Positions 1 to 10,244 of a DNA stretch of 64,000 bases are shown piece by piece. The position numbers and the translations under genes were made by a program. The DNA lies in NCBI RefSeq assembly GCF_014639155.1, contig NZ_BMFT01000007.1:1-64000 (forward strand), in the 5' to 3' direction. The notes below the pieces were generated by a model. The model was given only the letters and a program-made list of their open reading frames with translations, was not told the DNA's origin and searched no databases. Origin of the DNA: Paenibacillus segetis. Its GTDB lineage: Bacteria > Bacillota > Bacilli > Paenibacillales > Paenibacillaceae. How positions within the stretch are numbered: position 1 is the first letter of the stretch; each line of letters starts with the position of its first letter.

Positions 1-25
1 TACTACATCCAACACCGTTTTGCAA
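1..25 (-). promoter_or_regulatory. Partial second promoter reading out of the window (possible rRNA promoter)
   Basis: On the minus strand a -35-like TTGCAA lies at 25-20. A 17-bp spacer would place the -10 at the window edge, where only its first two bases (TA) are visible. Together with the promoter at 92-120 it looks like a tandem pair, as is usual for rRNA operons, and Bacillus has an rRNA operon downstream of lysS. The transcript itself lies outside the window, so this is inference. Confidence 0.4.
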
Positions 26-91
26 GCTTTATTTTTTCTGGCATATCGTAGTGGTTAGCTACAAAAGCTTGTGTTTAACGGGCGGATGTAT

Positions 92-120
92 AATATATCA
101 TCTTCACAGCCCAGATGCAA
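92..120 (-). promoter_or_regulatory. Sigma-A promoter downstream of lysS, firing leftward
   Basis: Minus strand: -35 TTGCAT (120-115), 17-bp spacer, -10 TATATT (97-92). It sits after the lysS terminators and no coding region follows before the window edge. By Bacillus synteny it could be an rRNA promoter P1. The promoter is seen in the sequence; the rRNA assignment is inferred. Confidence 0.55.
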
Positions 121-130
121 GCATTTATTT

Positions 131-163
131 AAAATAATTTAAAACCCAGCTTAAACCGGGCTT
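131..163 (-). terminator. Second terminator-like hairpin after lysS
   Basis: Arms at 163-156 and 149-142 pair fully on the minus strand only if G-U pairs are allowed; on the plus strand the same positions give A-C mismatches. An A/T-rich tail with several T's follows at 141-131. It may back up the lysS terminator or insulate the promoter at 92-120. Confidence 0.5.
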
Positions 164-225
164 GTCTTATATTCACTAATGATTATTGATCCACCAACCA
201 CCACAAACAAGATCAGATATAAGAT

Positions 226-263
226 AAAAAAACAAGCACGGCAGTTTCCTGCCATGCTTGTTT
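226..263 (-). terminator. lysS rho-independent terminator
   Basis: A GC-containing inverted repeat (AAGCAYGGCAG type arms around a TTTC loop) is followed on the minus strand by a run of T's (232-226). It lies about 20 bp past the lysS stop codon. Confidence 0.85.
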
Positions 264-283
264 CTATATATACGAATATATTC

Positions 284-1923
<1,640 letters not shown>

Positions 1924-1936
1924 CGCTAATTCCGCG

Positions 1937-2413
1937 TTATTTCTTGATATCGACAATTTTATATTGAATCGTACCAGCTGGGACTGCTACATCCACAACA
2001 GCGCCTTTTTGCTTACCAAGTATTGCTTTGCCAACTGGGCTTTCATTCGATATTTTGTTCTGTAGCGGATCAGACTCAGCTGTTCCTACAATGGCATACT
2101 CCATTGTATCACCGAACTCCATATCTTGCACCGTTACAGTAGAGCCGATAGTAACTGTATCTGTACCAATCTCATCATTATTGATGATCCGGGCGTTACG
2201 TAGCATTTTCTCAAGTGTAATAACCCGTCCTTCGATAAAGGCCTGCTCGTTCTTAGCATCCTCATATTCCGAGTTCTCACTGATATCTCCGTAACCAATC
2301 GCAACTTTAATCCGCTCAGCAACTTCGCGGCGTTTCACTGATTTCAAATTCTCAAGTTCTTCTTCCAACCGCTTTAATCCATCTTGTGTAAGAATGACTT
2401 CTTTATCGCTCAT
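1937..2413 (-). CDS. greA: Transcription elongation factor GreA
   Basis: Rescues backtracked RNA polymerase by stimulating transcript cleavage through the secondary channel. The 158-residue product is the standard GreA length. The N-terminal coiled coil contains the acidic tip region ([16 protein letters not shown], about residues 40-57), followed by the FKBP-like C-terminal domain. The frame is open for another 53 codons upstream, but the ATG at 2413 matches the family start ([10 protein letters not shown]) and has AGGAG 11 bp before it. A consensus promoter lies about 250 bp upstream, leaving a long leader with several hairpins. Confidence 0.95.
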   Translation of the reverse strand: MSDKEVILTQDGLKRLEEELENLKSVKRREVAERIKVAIGYGDISENSEYEDAKNEQAFIEGRVITLEKMLRNARIINNDEIGTDTVTIGSTVTVQDMEFGDTMEYAIVGTAESDPLQNKISNESPVGKAILGKQKGAVVDVAVPAGTIQYKIVDIKK

Positions 2414-2658
2414 TTCAACCAATTCTCCTGTCATGGAAATAATTTTCGCACTATGCGCGCGGACTTCGATCGCCTTCTGGTCAATAAAGTTCCCACAATA
2501 AAAGGAATGCAAAGACCTTTGTCCCCAAAAGGTCCCCGAGTTGCCGCTATGGCAACGGCCGTGAAAATTCACGCATCATTTGAGAATATCATATGCAATC
2601 TCATGGAGTGAGAGACCTCTCCATGTGTGGAAGTTATCTCCTGAGGCGAATTTATACT
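2414..2658 (-). other. Structured 5' leader of greA
   Basis: Between the greA promoter and its start codon are about 245 bases without a recognised gene. Visible hairpins on the minus strand include CATGGAG...CTCCATG, GTTGCC...GGCAAC and ACCTTT...AAAGGT, the last followed by a moderately T-rich stretch. I do not recognise a known riboswitch or T-box, and no T-box core sequence is present. A role in attenuation is a guess. Confidence 0.35.
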
Positions 2659-2663
2659 GTGAA

Positions 2664-2692
2664 ATTATAGGTGAAGCTCTGCCAAATGTCAA
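2664..2692 (-). promoter_or_regulatory. Consensus sigma-A promoter for greA
   Basis: Minus strand: TTGACA (2692-2687), 17-bp spacer, TATAAT (2669-2664). Both hexamers are perfect. It lies between dusB and greA, so greA can be transcribed independently of the folate operon. Confidence 0.85.
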
Positions 2693-2715
2693 TGACACCC
2701 GATTCTTCAAATGAA

Positions 2716-2776
2716 AACGTTTAATAAACAGAGGTTTCTCTCTTTTTATCCATAAAATGAACCTTCATTAAACGTT
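2716..2776 (-). repeat. Inverted repeat at the dusB stop codon
   Basis: AACGTTTAAT at 2716-2725 is repeated in inverted form at 2767-2776, overlapping the dusB stop codon, with about 41 bp between. The interval contains a smaller GAG/CTC hairpin with a T-run on the plus strand. It could be a weak terminator or an RNA-end stabiliser. Function unknown. Confidence 0.35.
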
Positions 2777-3779
2777 ATGCAGGCTCAGAATCAATCGAAT
2801 TCGCAGTAGCAAGTGACTCGACGACAAAATCCTCAAGAATTCGTACCATTTCGTCACGCTTAGTCTCTTCCATGATAACGTCCTTAATCCGAGCCGCACC
2901 TTTCATGCCTTTTAGATACCAAGCCATATGCTTACGCATTTCACGAACGGCTACATGTTCGCCTTTGAGCGCGGCAAGCCGATCCATATGCAAAATAGCA
3001 ATACGCATCTTCTCTTCAATTCCAGGCTCTGGGAGTAACTCACCTGTCTTCAGATACTCCACTGTGCGATAAAGCATCCAAGGGTTACCTAGAGCCCCTC
3101 TGCCGATCATGACACCATCACAGCCAGTTTGATCCAACATCCGCTTAGCGTCCTCCGGTGTGACAACATCTCCATTCCCGATAACCGGGATAGATACTAC
3201 TTCTTTAACCTGACGAATATAATCCCAGTCTGCTTTTCCTGTATATAGCTGTTCCCGTGTTCGACCATGTACGCTGACGGCTTTACCTCCAGCCTGCTCT
3301 ACAGCCTTCGCGTTATCAACAACGAAAATATGCTCGTCATCCCAACCAATTCTCATTTTTACCGTAACTGGTTTGCTAACCGCATTAACTACAGCCGATA
3401 CCATTTCATATATTTTGTTTGGCTCTAACAACCAACGAGCACCCGCATCGCATTTTGTGACCTTCGGCACAGGGCACCCCATATTAATGTCGATGATATC
3501 TGCATTGGTATCTTGATCGACCACTTTAGCCGCTTCGACAAGAGATTCGCGGTTCCCGCCAAAAATCTGCAGACTCAGCGGTTTCTCACGTTCATCGACA
3601 AACAACATTTCATGTGTACGCTTGTTGCCGTGAATGATCGCTTTATCACTAACCATCTCAGCACAGACAAGCCCCGTGCCAAATTCTTTAGCAATAAGTC
3701 TGAAGGCTGGATTGCAGACCCCTGCCATAGGGGCAAGCACAACTTGATTCTTCATCTCTATATCGCCGATCTTTAGCAT
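2775..3779 (-). CDS. dusB: tRNA-dihydrouridine synthase (DusB/YacF family)
   Basis: FMN- and NAD(P)H-dependent enzyme that reduces uridines in tRNA to dihydrouridine. The 334-residue TIM barrel has the family signatures: [13 protein letters not shown] near the N-terminus, [10 protein letters not shown] with the catalytic Cys near residue 100, VKMRIGWD, the [11 protein letters not shown] stretch, and phosphate-binding VIGNGDV and [13 protein letters not shown]. The segment usually written GAGAALL reads DAGARWLL here, a modest departure. The ATG follows AAGGAGGG. It sits between xre and greA as in Bacillus yacF. Confidence 0.95.
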   Translation of the reverse strand: MLKIGDIEMKNQVVLAPMAGVCNPAFRLIAKEFGTGLVCAEMVSDKAIIHGNKRTHEMLFVDEREKPLSLQIFGGNRESLVEAAKVVDQDTNADIIDINMGCPVPKVTKCDAGARWLLEPNKIYEMVSAVVNAVSKPVTVKMRIGWDDEHIFVVDNAKAVEQAGGKAVSVHGRTREQLYTGKADWDYIRQVKEVVSIPVIGNGDVVTPEDAKRMLDQTGCDGVMIGRGALGNPWMLYRTVEYLKTGELLPEPGIEEKMRIAILHMDRLAALKGEHVAVREMRKHMAWYLKGMKGAARIKDVIMEETKRDEMVRILEDFVVESLATANSIDSEPA

Positions 3780-3881
3780 GTGGTCCCTCCTTAGAGTTTT
3801 GTGAGCATATGCTTCAATGATTGTTCTTCGAGCAAAACTTGCATCGAAAGCATAGGCTTAGTTTTGTGCTCATACGTACAT

Positions 3882-4088
3882 CTATCTTGGTAACTTCAGC
3901 TCGGACAAGCTGACGTCTAGAATATTCGCAATTTTATCTAAAATTTGATCTTCTACGCGGCGATTACCCCGTTCCATCGCCCCAAGAAGTGCGAGTGAAA
4001 CACCTGATTTGTCCGCAAGCTCTTGCTGCGTATAACCTTTTAATTTCCGGAAAGCGCGGATACGCCGTGCCAGGTGCATGTCTTCCAA
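3882..4088 (-). CDS. Small XRE-family helix-turn-helix protein (YazB-like)
   Basis: A 68-residue protein consisting almost only of a lambda-repressor-type HTH (QQELADKSGVSLALLGAMERG, with helices 2 and 3 at about residues 21-41). Proposed start is TTG at 4088, with AAGGAAGG about 9 bp before it; an ATG three codons later (4079) is the alternative. It overlaps the end of folK by 49 bp. The same small gene, yazB, follows folK in Bacillus. Target and function are not known. Confidence 0.8.
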   Translation of the reverse strand: MEDMHLARRIRAFRKLKGYTQQELADKSGVSLALLGAMERGNRRVEDQILDKIANILDVSLSELKLPR

Positions 4089-4588
4089 AACCGAACGCCT
4101 TCCTTTCCTTCGATATGATCCAGTGCGCTTTGCATTTGTCCATAAAGATCGCCTGCCTTATCCGGAGCAACAACGTCCGCTAAAGGTACCAAGACAAAAG
4201 CACGCTCAAACATACGTGGATGAGGTAAGGTCAGCAGTGTTGTATCGACCGTTCGTCCTTCAATCCATAGAAGATCCAAATCGACCGTTCTTGGACCAAA
4301 ACGGATTAACCGTTCACGCCCAAGACGAAGCTCAATTTCAAGCATGGTGGAGAGTAACGCCTCCGGATCTAAAGAAGTCTTAACCGCGGCTACCATATTA
4401 ACAAAGCAAGGTTGATCGAGATAACCAACGGGATCGGTCTCATATAAATTAGAGCATCTTAGCACAGATATATCTGGATGATCCTCCAAATAGGCAATCG
4501 CCTGCATCAAGGTTGTCTCTCGATCCCCTAAATTAGCCCCTAAAGCTATATAAGCCTCTGATGTTTCAGAGGATGAATGTGTATTCAT
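4040..4588 (-). CDS. folK: 6-hydroxymethyl-7,8-dihydropterin pyrophosphokinase
   Basis: Transfers pyrophosphate from ATP to hydroxymethyl-dihydropterin, the step that supplies FolP. Family motifs are present: YIALGANLGDR at the N-terminus, SNLYETDPVGYLDQPCFVN, the RFGPRTVDLDLL segment and LPHPRMFERAFVLVPL. ATG at 4588 gives 182 residues; a GTG at 4600, overlapping the folB stop as GTGA, is an alternative with a poorer ribosome-binding site. The 3' end runs into the small xre gene. Confidence 0.93.
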   Translation of the reverse strand: MNTHSSSETSEAYIALGANLGDRETTLMQAIAYLEDHPDISVLRCSNLYETDPVGYLDQPCFVNMVAAVKTSLDPEALLSTMLEIELRLGRERLIRFGPRTVDLDLLWIEGRTVDTTLLTLPHPRMFERAFVLVPLADVVAPDKAGDLYGQMQSALDHIEGKEGVRFWKTCTWHGVSALSGN

Positions 4589-4596
4589 AACAACTC

Positions 4597-4959
4597 TCAC
4601 TTTCTAGAACGGTACAACTCCACCGTCACACCTTCAAAATGAATATCAAATGGTGGGTGTGGTTTCGTCACGCCAACCGTTAGCGCATCTATCATAGTAT
4701 AAGTGTCCAAAACGGAGGATGCAATATGCTCTGCGAGCGCCTCAATTAGCTTGAAGCTCTTTTTCTCGACAATTCCTTTAACCAGCTCATGAACCTCGGC
4801 ATAATTTACCGTTTTGCTCAAATCGTCATTTTTTGCCGCTTCGCTTAGATCAAGCTCTAATGCAAGATCAACATAAAAACGTTGACCCAGTTTCCGCTCC
4901 TCTTCAAAAACACCATGATAACCGTAATACTCCATGCGACGAATGATCATTTTATCCAT
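4597..4959 (-). CDS. folB: Dihydroneopterin aldolase
   Basis: Converts dihydroneopterin to 6-hydroxymethyl-dihydropterin and glycolaldehyde. The 120-residue length is typical of the T-fold family. Features include YYGYHGVFEEERKLGQRFYVDL at the N-terminus (with the Glu that anchors the pterin), TVNYAEVHELV, and the conserved Lys in VTKPHPPFD. It lies between folP and folK with short spacing, so it is translated as part of the folate operon. AGGAAGG precedes the ATG at a slightly long distance. Confidence 0.94.
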   Translation of the reverse strand: MDKMIIRRMEYYGYHGVFEEERKLGQRFYVDLALELDLSEAAKNDDLSKTVNYAEVHELVKGIVEKKSFKLIEALAEHIASSVLDTYTMIDALTVGVTKPHPPFDIHFEGVTVELYRSRK

Positions 4960-5013
4960 CTTAAGCCACGCCTTCCTATCCTGAAATTTTATCTATAAGT
5001 AAGTGTTCATTAT

Positions 5014-5850
5014 CTAGCTATACAATATGGCGTCGCACATTTTCACTGAGCGCTTGATCTCAAGCACATCATGAACACGCACGATTTGGCAGCCTTGAGC
5101 AATACCAAACGCTACCGTTGCCGCAGTACCAAGAACAGTGTCCTCAACAGGTAAATCTAACGTAGTACGGATAAATCTTTTGCGAGATGTACCGAGCAGC
5201 ATTGGATAACCTAACTTCATCAGATCATCAAGCGCACGCATGACCTGCAAGTTCTCTTCATAATTTTTAGCAAAGCCGATTCCTGGGTCAAGGATGATTT
5301 GCTCCTCTTTCACGCCCGCTTCTTTGGCAATGTTTACGCTAGCCATCAGATCATTAGTAACATCTTGCACCAAGTTCGTGTAATCCCGATCGTGACGATT
5401 ATGCATTAAAATAACTGGGCATCCAAACTCAACAGCCACTTTGCTCATAGCTGGATCCTGTTTAAAACCCCAGATATCGTTGATGATATGTGCTCCAGCC
5501 TTCAAAGCCTCCCGTGCGACCACGGACTTGTAAGTATCCACAGAAATAGGAATGCCTGGCGCTTCGCGGTGTAAGGCTTCCACAATAGGAATCACCCGCT
5601 CCAGCTCCTCCTGCTCACCAACTGGTTCATGACCTGGACGAGTAGATTCCCCTCCGATATCAATCAGGTCTGCCCCATCCTTAACCATCTGCAGTGCATG
5701 TTGAACCGCACGCTCGGTATCATTGTACTGTCCGCCATCAGAGAAAGAGTCCGGTGTTACATTTAGAATCCCCATCACTAAGGTCCGTTTTCCAAGTGTC
5801 AAAATCGTCTCTCCGCAATTGTAAGTTCTATTGTATAACGTTGGTTGCAT
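5014..5850 (-). CDS. folP: Dihydropteroate synthase
   Basis: Condenses dihydropterin pyrophosphate with p-aminobenzoate; this is the sulfonamide target. The 278-residue TIM barrel shows both signatures: MGILNVTPDSFSDGG (about residues 26-40) and DIGGESTRPG (about 65-74), plus DPGIGFAKN and the C-terminal RVHDV. The start is 1 bp after the pabC stop with AGGAAA just upstream, so coupling with pabC is likely. It receives PABA made by the three genes immediately upstream. Confidence 0.96.
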   Translation of the reverse strand: MQPTLYNRTYNCGETILTLGKRTLVMGILNVTPDSFSDGGQYNDTERAVQHALQMVKDGADLIDIGGESTRPGHEPVGEQEELERVIPIVEALHREAPGIPISVDTYKSVVAREALKAGAHIINDIWGFKQDPAMSKVAVEFGCPVILMHNRHDRDYTNLVQDVTNDLMASVNIAKEAGVKEEQIILDPGIGFAKNYEENLQVMRALDDLMKLGYPMLLGTSRKRFIRTTLDLPVEDTVLGTAATVAFGIAQGCQIVRVHDVLEIKRSVKMCDAILYS

Positions 5851-5851
5851 T

Positions 5852-6742
5852 TCAATTTCCTACTTTCTTTCTATAACTGTTCAATAGGTTGTTCGTTATG
5901 TGACCTATTCGTCCACTACCAACAAGACGAGAGCATTCTTCAGGAGCTTCAGGAATGACAAGCTTCGTCACCGGTACCAGTTCCTGAATTGAGTTAGTCA
6001 CAAAAACTTCGTCCGCTTCGCAGAGCATTTCCCACGTATATTGCCCTTCTTGCCTGTCCATTCCAAACTCCTCGGTCATTTCCAAAACAATAGAACGAGT
6101 AATCCCCGGGAGAATCCCATTCCCGATGTCCGGTGTATATAGCGTACCACCATGTACAAAAAATAAATTACTTACGATCCCTTCAGCCAAGAATCCCTTC
6201 TCTGTAAGTTGTAGACCTTCGACTGCGATAGTTGGATTCGGCTTATATTGAGAGAGTTCCCTCTTTGCTAAAATATTGTTCATATAATGTAGCGACTTGA
6301 AGCGAACCTCACCTTCCGGTGTATTACGCCGCGTCTTCAAGCGCCATAATTCTTTTCCTAGTGTGTATAGACTAGCTCCTGGGTTCGGAAGAGGTTTGAT
6401 ATATAAAATAACCGTAGGCTTATTGTAGTCATCCGAAGGAAGACCTAGTGGACCCTCACCCGCCGAAACAGTAAGCCGACAATAACCCTCTTCAAGCCCA
6501 TTGACTTCAAGCAATTGCTGAATTTCGGCCATGACTTGATCAGAATCACTATCATAATTGATACCTAAGCTTTGGCAACCCTGCCGTAGACGTTCCAAAT
6601 GCCGCTCAAGTAAAAATGGGCGACCCCCGTACGTACGAAACGTCTCAAATAACCCTACTCCGTACATGAAGCCGTGATCCATTACGGAAATCACGGCTTC
6701 TGCAGCAAGGGTGGGAGTCCCATTCACCCCGATGTATTTCAT
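5852..6742 (-). CDS. pabC: 4-amino-4-deoxychorismate lyase (PLP class IV)
   Basis: Removes pyruvate from aminodeoxychorismate to give p-aminobenzoate. The 296 residues form a class IV aminotransferase fold. [15 protein letters not shown] carries the PLP lysine, and [14 protein letters not shown] is the substrate-side loop. Branched-chain or D-amino-acid transaminases share the fold, but the position between pabA and folP supports PabC. Its ATG overlaps the pabA stop codon (ATGA), indicating translational coupling. Confidence 0.93.
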   Translation of the reverse strand: MKYIGVNGTPTLAAEAVISVMDHGFMYGVGLFETFRTYGGRPFLLERHLERLRQGCQSLGINYDSDSDQVMAEIQQLLEVNGLEEGYCRLTVSAGEGPLGLPSDDYNKPTVILYIKPLPNPGASLYTLGKELWRLKTRRNTPEGEVRFKSLHYMNNILAKRELSQYKPNPTIAVEGLQLTEKGFLAEGIVSNLFFVHGGTLYTPDIGNGILPGITRSIVLEMTEEFGMDRQEGQYTWEMLCEADEVFVTNSIQELVPVTKLVIPEAPEECSRLVGSGRIGHITNNLLNSYRKKVGN

Positions 6743-7323
6743 ACTTGGTCTTCTTCTCTATTCCGATTCAGAAAGTTGCGGAGAATTTGATGTCCATGAT
6801 CCGTAATAATAGATTCTGGATGGAATTGAACACCTTCTACAGCATATTCTTTGTGGCGCAGTCCCATAATTTCGCCTTCTTCTGTCTCTGCTGTAATCTC
6901 CAAGCAATCCGGCAAGCTCGCACGCTCAACAATTAAAGAATGATACCGAGTTGCCGTAAATGGTGAGGGGAGCCCCGCAAACACCGACTGACCGTTATGG
7001 AGAATCGGAGATGTTTTACCATGCATAAGCCGCTCAGCACGTATTACATTGCCACCGAAGGCCTGGCCAATAGCCTGATGTCCTAGACAAACACCGAATA
7101 TGGGGATTTGTCCTTTGAAGGTCTCAATAATCGACAGCGTAATTCCCGCCTCATTTGGTGTACAAGGTCCCGGTGAAATGAGAATGTGATCTGGCTGCAT
7201 ATCCTTGATTCCTTGCAGATCAATCTCGTCGTTACGACGAACCGTGACTTCCTCACCAAGCTCACCCAGATATTGTACCAAGTTGTAAGTAAACGAATCA
7301 TAGTTATCAATAACCAGTATCAT
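6739..7323 (-). CDS. pabA: Glutamine amidotransferase subunit of aminodeoxychorismate/anthranilate synthase
   Basis: Class I glutamine amidotransferase of 194 residues that feeds ammonia to PabB. The nucleophile Cys sits in [16 protein letters not shown] (about residue 79) and the His-Glu pair in GVQFHPESI. The N-terminus [19 protein letters not shown] is typical. In Bacillus the equivalent subunit also serves tryptophan synthesis; whether that holds here depends on whether a separate trpG exists elsewhere in the genome, which cannot be seen. GGGGATG precedes the ATG. Confidence 0.94.
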   Translation of the reverse strand: MILVIDNYDSFTYNLVQYLGELGEEVTVRRNDEIDLQGIKDMQPDHILISPGPCTPNEAGITLSIIETFKGQIPIFGVCLGHQAIGQAFGGNVIRAERLMHGKTSPILHNGQSVFAGLPSPFTATRYHSLIVERASLPDCLEITAETEEGEIMGLRHKEYAVEGVQFHPESIITDHGHQILRNFLNRNREEDQV

Positions 7324-7341
7324 AATTTCATCCCCTTTTTC

Positions 7342-8919
7342 TTAGCCTTCATCGGTGGAATCCTGACTTAGCAACACCGCCATAACGATGGCTCTGGCTT
7401 TATTATGGCATTCTCTGTATTCACGATATGGAACCGAGTCGATAACAATCCCAGCTCCTGTCTGTATATATCCAACTCCATCTTTAACGATCAATGTACG
7501 TATAACAATATTTAATTCCATATTTCCGTTATAGTCAATCCATCCCATCGCGCCTGTATACGGCCCCCGAGTCACCGGCTCCAATTCTTCGATGATCTCC
7601 ATTGTCCTCACCTTTGGCGCTCCGGTTATGGTTCCACCTGGGAAAACAGCGGCAATTACATCGTATGGAGTCTTACCCTCCTGAAGAGTACCTTCCACTT
7701 GGGACACTAAATGCATCACATGGGAATAGTACTCGATGGTGAGTAGCTCACTTGTTCGCACGGAACCATACTGTGCTACACGCCCCACATCATTTCGTAG
7801 CAAATCAACTAACATAATATGTTCAGCTTGCTCTTTCTCATTACTACGTAGTTCCTGAGCCATCGCTACATCTTCCTCTGGGCTTGTTCCGCGGCGCCTT
7901 GTACCAGCTATTGGTCTTGTACTAACCTCATCTTGTTCGAGTTTCACCAATAGTTCAGGAGAAGCCGAGACGAGCCCGAAATCAGGAAAACGAAGCAAGC
8001 CCATATATGGGGAAGGGTTCAGTATTCTCAACCATTCGTAAATTTCTTCCGCCGATGCCTGTAAGGAGATATTCTGCCTCAGTGATAAATTGACCTGGAA
8101 CACGTCCCCAGCACGAATGTAGTCTTGAATCCGCTTAACAGCCGACTCGAAATCATCCTGTGCCATAGACACGCTAGAATTTCCCAGCTGGATCTCACTA
8201 AGTACTGAATCCGACTGCTCCTCTATAAGTTCAAGCTTTCTCAGCCGTCTTGCTACTTGATTACTTACTACTCCCGTATTCGCTCCAAGAACGATTTCGT
8301 CCCAGCGCTCTGCCATCCTTTGCACCCGTAACTTAGCCTCATGGTAGACTACTTCCATTTCCCTTGTAGCTCTTGTCCCCTCACTCAGTGGGGAGATTGG
8401 ACAATGGACAATCGCATAGACTTCACCTAGCTCTTGATCGACAATCCATAGCTCTTCCATCCGCATCCAGATATAATCATCTAACCCAAGGTCATCCTCT
8501 GCAAGCTGCGGAAGACGCTCCAGGGATCTGGCGATATCATAACCTAGAAATCCTACGGCTCCACCGCTAAATTTGGGAAGCCCAGAAAAACTAGGTGACT
8601 TGTAAGGAGCCATCCATTGGCGAAGTACCGCTAGTGGTTTGCCATGTATACTTGTTCTCACACCAGTATCCAATTGCTCAATTTCTACTTGATTTCCCTT
8701 GCCACGGATAACCGAAACTGGATCTAAGCCAAGAAAAGTATATCGCCCTCCTTTTCCACTCTCCAATACAAAGGAATACGGCTGCGATTGCTCCCAAGCC
8801 GATCTCCAATCCCCAGGAAGTCCCGTAGGGAACTTCCATTTGCCCGCGTAAGGCAGCATCGTCCACTGCCTTTCCGTAGCCCACTTCTTCCATTGTTCCC
8901 ATGATGTAATGTGCTCCAT
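7342..8919 (-). CDS. pabB: Aminodeoxychorismate synthase component I (chorismate-binding)
   Basis: Amination subunit that turns chorismate into 4-amino-4-deoxychorismate. It is 525 residues with the TrpE/PabB N-terminal region and a C-terminal chorismate-binding domain (FPGGTITGAPKVRTMEIIEELE; GPYTGAMGWIDYNG). The active-site loop reads RPIAGT rather than the PIKGT of E. coli PabB, so by sequence alone it could be taken for an anthranilate synthase. The pab/fol neighbourhood supports PabB. GGAGGAA lies about 11 bp before the ATG. It is the first gene of the pabB-pabA-pabC-folP-folB-folK-xre-dusB run. Confidence 0.9.
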   Translation of the reverse strand: MEHITSWEQWKKWATERQWTMLPYAGKWKFPTGLPGDWRSAWEQSQPYSFVLESGKGGRYTFLGLDPVSVIRGKGNQVEIEQLDTGVRTSIHGKPLAVLRQWMAPYKSPSFSGLPKFSGGAVGFLGYDIARSLERLPQLAEDDLGLDDYIWMRMEELWIVDQELGEVYAIVHCPISPLSEGTRATREMEVVYHEAKLRVQRMAERWDEIVLGANTGVVSNQVARRLRKLELIEEQSDSVLSEIQLGNSSVSMAQDDFESAVKRIQDYIRAGDVFQVNLSLRQNISLQASAEEIYEWLRILNPSPYMGLLRFPDFGLVSASPELLVKLEQDEVSTRPIAGTRRRGTSPEEDVAMAQELRSNEKEQAEHIMLVDLLRNDVGRVAQYGSVRTSELLTIEYYSHVMHLVSQVEGTLQEGKTPYDVIAAVFPGGTITGAPKVRTMEIIEELEPVTRGPYTGAMGWIDYNGNMELNIVIRTLIVKDGVGYIQTGAGIVIDSVPYREYRECHNKARAIVMAVLLSQDSTDEG

Positions 8920-9034
8920 CTACGGTCCGTTCCTCCACCCTCGTTAGCATTCTATTGCTTGCTAGTATACTAAAAGCTAGAACAGTTTAAAACATCTTGT
9001 TCATTATCCATGTTCATATTCCCTAAATCATGTA

Positions 9035-9077
9035 TAAAAAACCCCCATGCCACCCATAAAGGGTAGCCATGAGGGTT
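9035..9077 (-). terminator. cysK rho-independent terminator
   Basis: Long imperfect hairpin (AACCCTCATGG...CATGGGGGTT on the minus strand) followed directly by six T's. It separates cysK from pabB, which therefore needs its own promoter in 8920-9034. A TATACT near 8965 is the best -10 candidate, but no convincing -35 accompanies it. Confidence 0.88.
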
Positions 9078-9104
9078 AATGAATGATTCTAAATTAAATA
9101 TCAA

Positions 9105-10043
9105 TTAAGCTTCAAAATTGTATAGTGGTGTGCTCAGGTAACGTTCGCCGTTACTTGGAATAACAGCTACTACACGTTTGCCCTTGCCTAGTTGCTTAGC
9201 AACTTGCAGTGCCGCACGAACAGCTGCTCCAGATGAAATACCCGATAGAATGCCTTCTTCTTTGGCTACAGCACGTGCCTGTTCGAAAGCTTCGTCATTC
9301 TCGATATGAATAATTTCATCATAGATTTCACGATTCAAAATTTCTGGAATGAAGTTCGCTCCAAGACCTTGAATCTTGTGAGGTCCTGGTTTGCCACCTG
9401 ATAATATAGGGGATGCTGCTGGCTCCACCGCATAAATCTTAATATCAGGGAAACGTTTCTTCAACACTTCACCTGCGCCAGAAATCGTACCGCCTGTGCC
9501 GATCCCTGCTACGAATGCATCCAATTGACCATCCAAGGATTCAATCGCCTCAACAATCTCCGGTCCAGTTGTTTCACGGTGAATCTTAACGTTAGCTTGG
9601 TTTCTGAATTGATCAGCCAAGAAATAATCCGGATTCTCAGCTAAGATTTCCTCGGATTTCTTCACTGCGCCATTCATACCTTCTGCGCCTGGAGTTAGAA
9701 CTAATTCTGCTCCGTAAGCACGCAGCAAGTTGCGACGTTCAATACTCATCGTTTCTGGCATAACGATAACGGCTTTATAACCTTTAGCAGCAGCTACTAG
9801 AGCAAGACCAATACCCGTGTTACCACTAGTTGCTTCAATAATTGTACCGCCTGGTTTAAGTTTGCCGGCTTTCTCTGCTTCTTCCACGATACTGATCGCA
9901 ATACGGTCCTTAACACTTGATCCTGGGTTCTGGTATTCCAATTTCACATAGATCTCTGCGCTGTCTTCTGGAACGATTCGATTCAAACGAACTAGCGGGG
10001 TACCACCAATAAGATCCGTTACACTATTTACGACTTTTGCCAT
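9105..10043 (-). CDS. cysK: Cysteine synthase A (O-acetylserine sulfhydrylase)
   Basis: PLP enzyme that makes cysteine from O-acetylserine and sulfide. The 312-residue length is typical. The PLP lysine is in [11 protein letters not shown] (about residue 45), the substrate loop is [12 protein letters not shown], and the phosphate-binding loop is [25 protein letters not shown] near the C-terminus is also conserved. GGGAGGG precedes the ATG. It has its own promoter and terminator, so it is monocistronic. In Bacillus CysK also partners the regulator CymR; no CymR site was recognised here. Confidence 0.96.
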   Translation of the reverse strand: MAKVVNSVTDLIGGTPLVRLNRIVPEDSAEIYVKLEYQNPGSSVKDRIAISIVEEAEKAGKLKPGGTIIEATSGNTGIGLALVAAAKGYKAVIVMPETMSIERRNLLRAYGAELVLTPGAEGMNGAVKKSEEILAENPDYFLADQFRNQANVKIHRETTGPEIVEAIESLDGQLDAFVAGIGTGGTISGAGEVLKKRFPDIKIYAVEPAASPILSGGKPGPHKIQGLGANFIPEILNREIYDEIIHIENDEAFEQARAVAKEEGILSGISSGAAVRAALQVAKQLGKGKRVVAVIPSNGERYLSTPLYNFEA

Positions 10044-10173
10044 CTAAAAGCCCTCCCTTTGGGAAAATATATAATTTTAAAATAAGAACTATTCTTCTAG
10101 ATGTAAAAAATAAAAGGAAAAGTTGATTCGCTTTTATTTATTTCCGAGTGGTTAAGTTGGTTTTGATAGTATT

Positions 10174-10202
10174 ATCTTAACAACACCGATCGGAGTTGTC
10201 AA
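10174..10202 (-). promoter_or_regulatory. cysK promoter with palindromic spacer
   Basis: Minus strand: TTGACA (10202-10197), 17-bp spacer, TAAGAT (10179-10174). The spacer contains the 8-bp palindrome CCGATCGG (10186-10193) within a longer imperfect inverted repeat, which could be an operator. A 150-base leader follows before the cysK start. Confidence 0.7.
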
Positions 10203-10244
10203 TATAAGCCACAAAAATAACTCTATCTCTGGTATAACGGAACT

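Noticed and set aside
2414-2572. Longer GreA start giving a 211-residue protein
   Set aside because: The extra 53 residues have no GreA similarity, and the ATG at 2413 gives the exact family length.
2414-2658. T-box or S-box riboswitch in the greA leader
   Set aside because: No T-box core sequence, specifier layout or SAM-aptamer landmarks are present.
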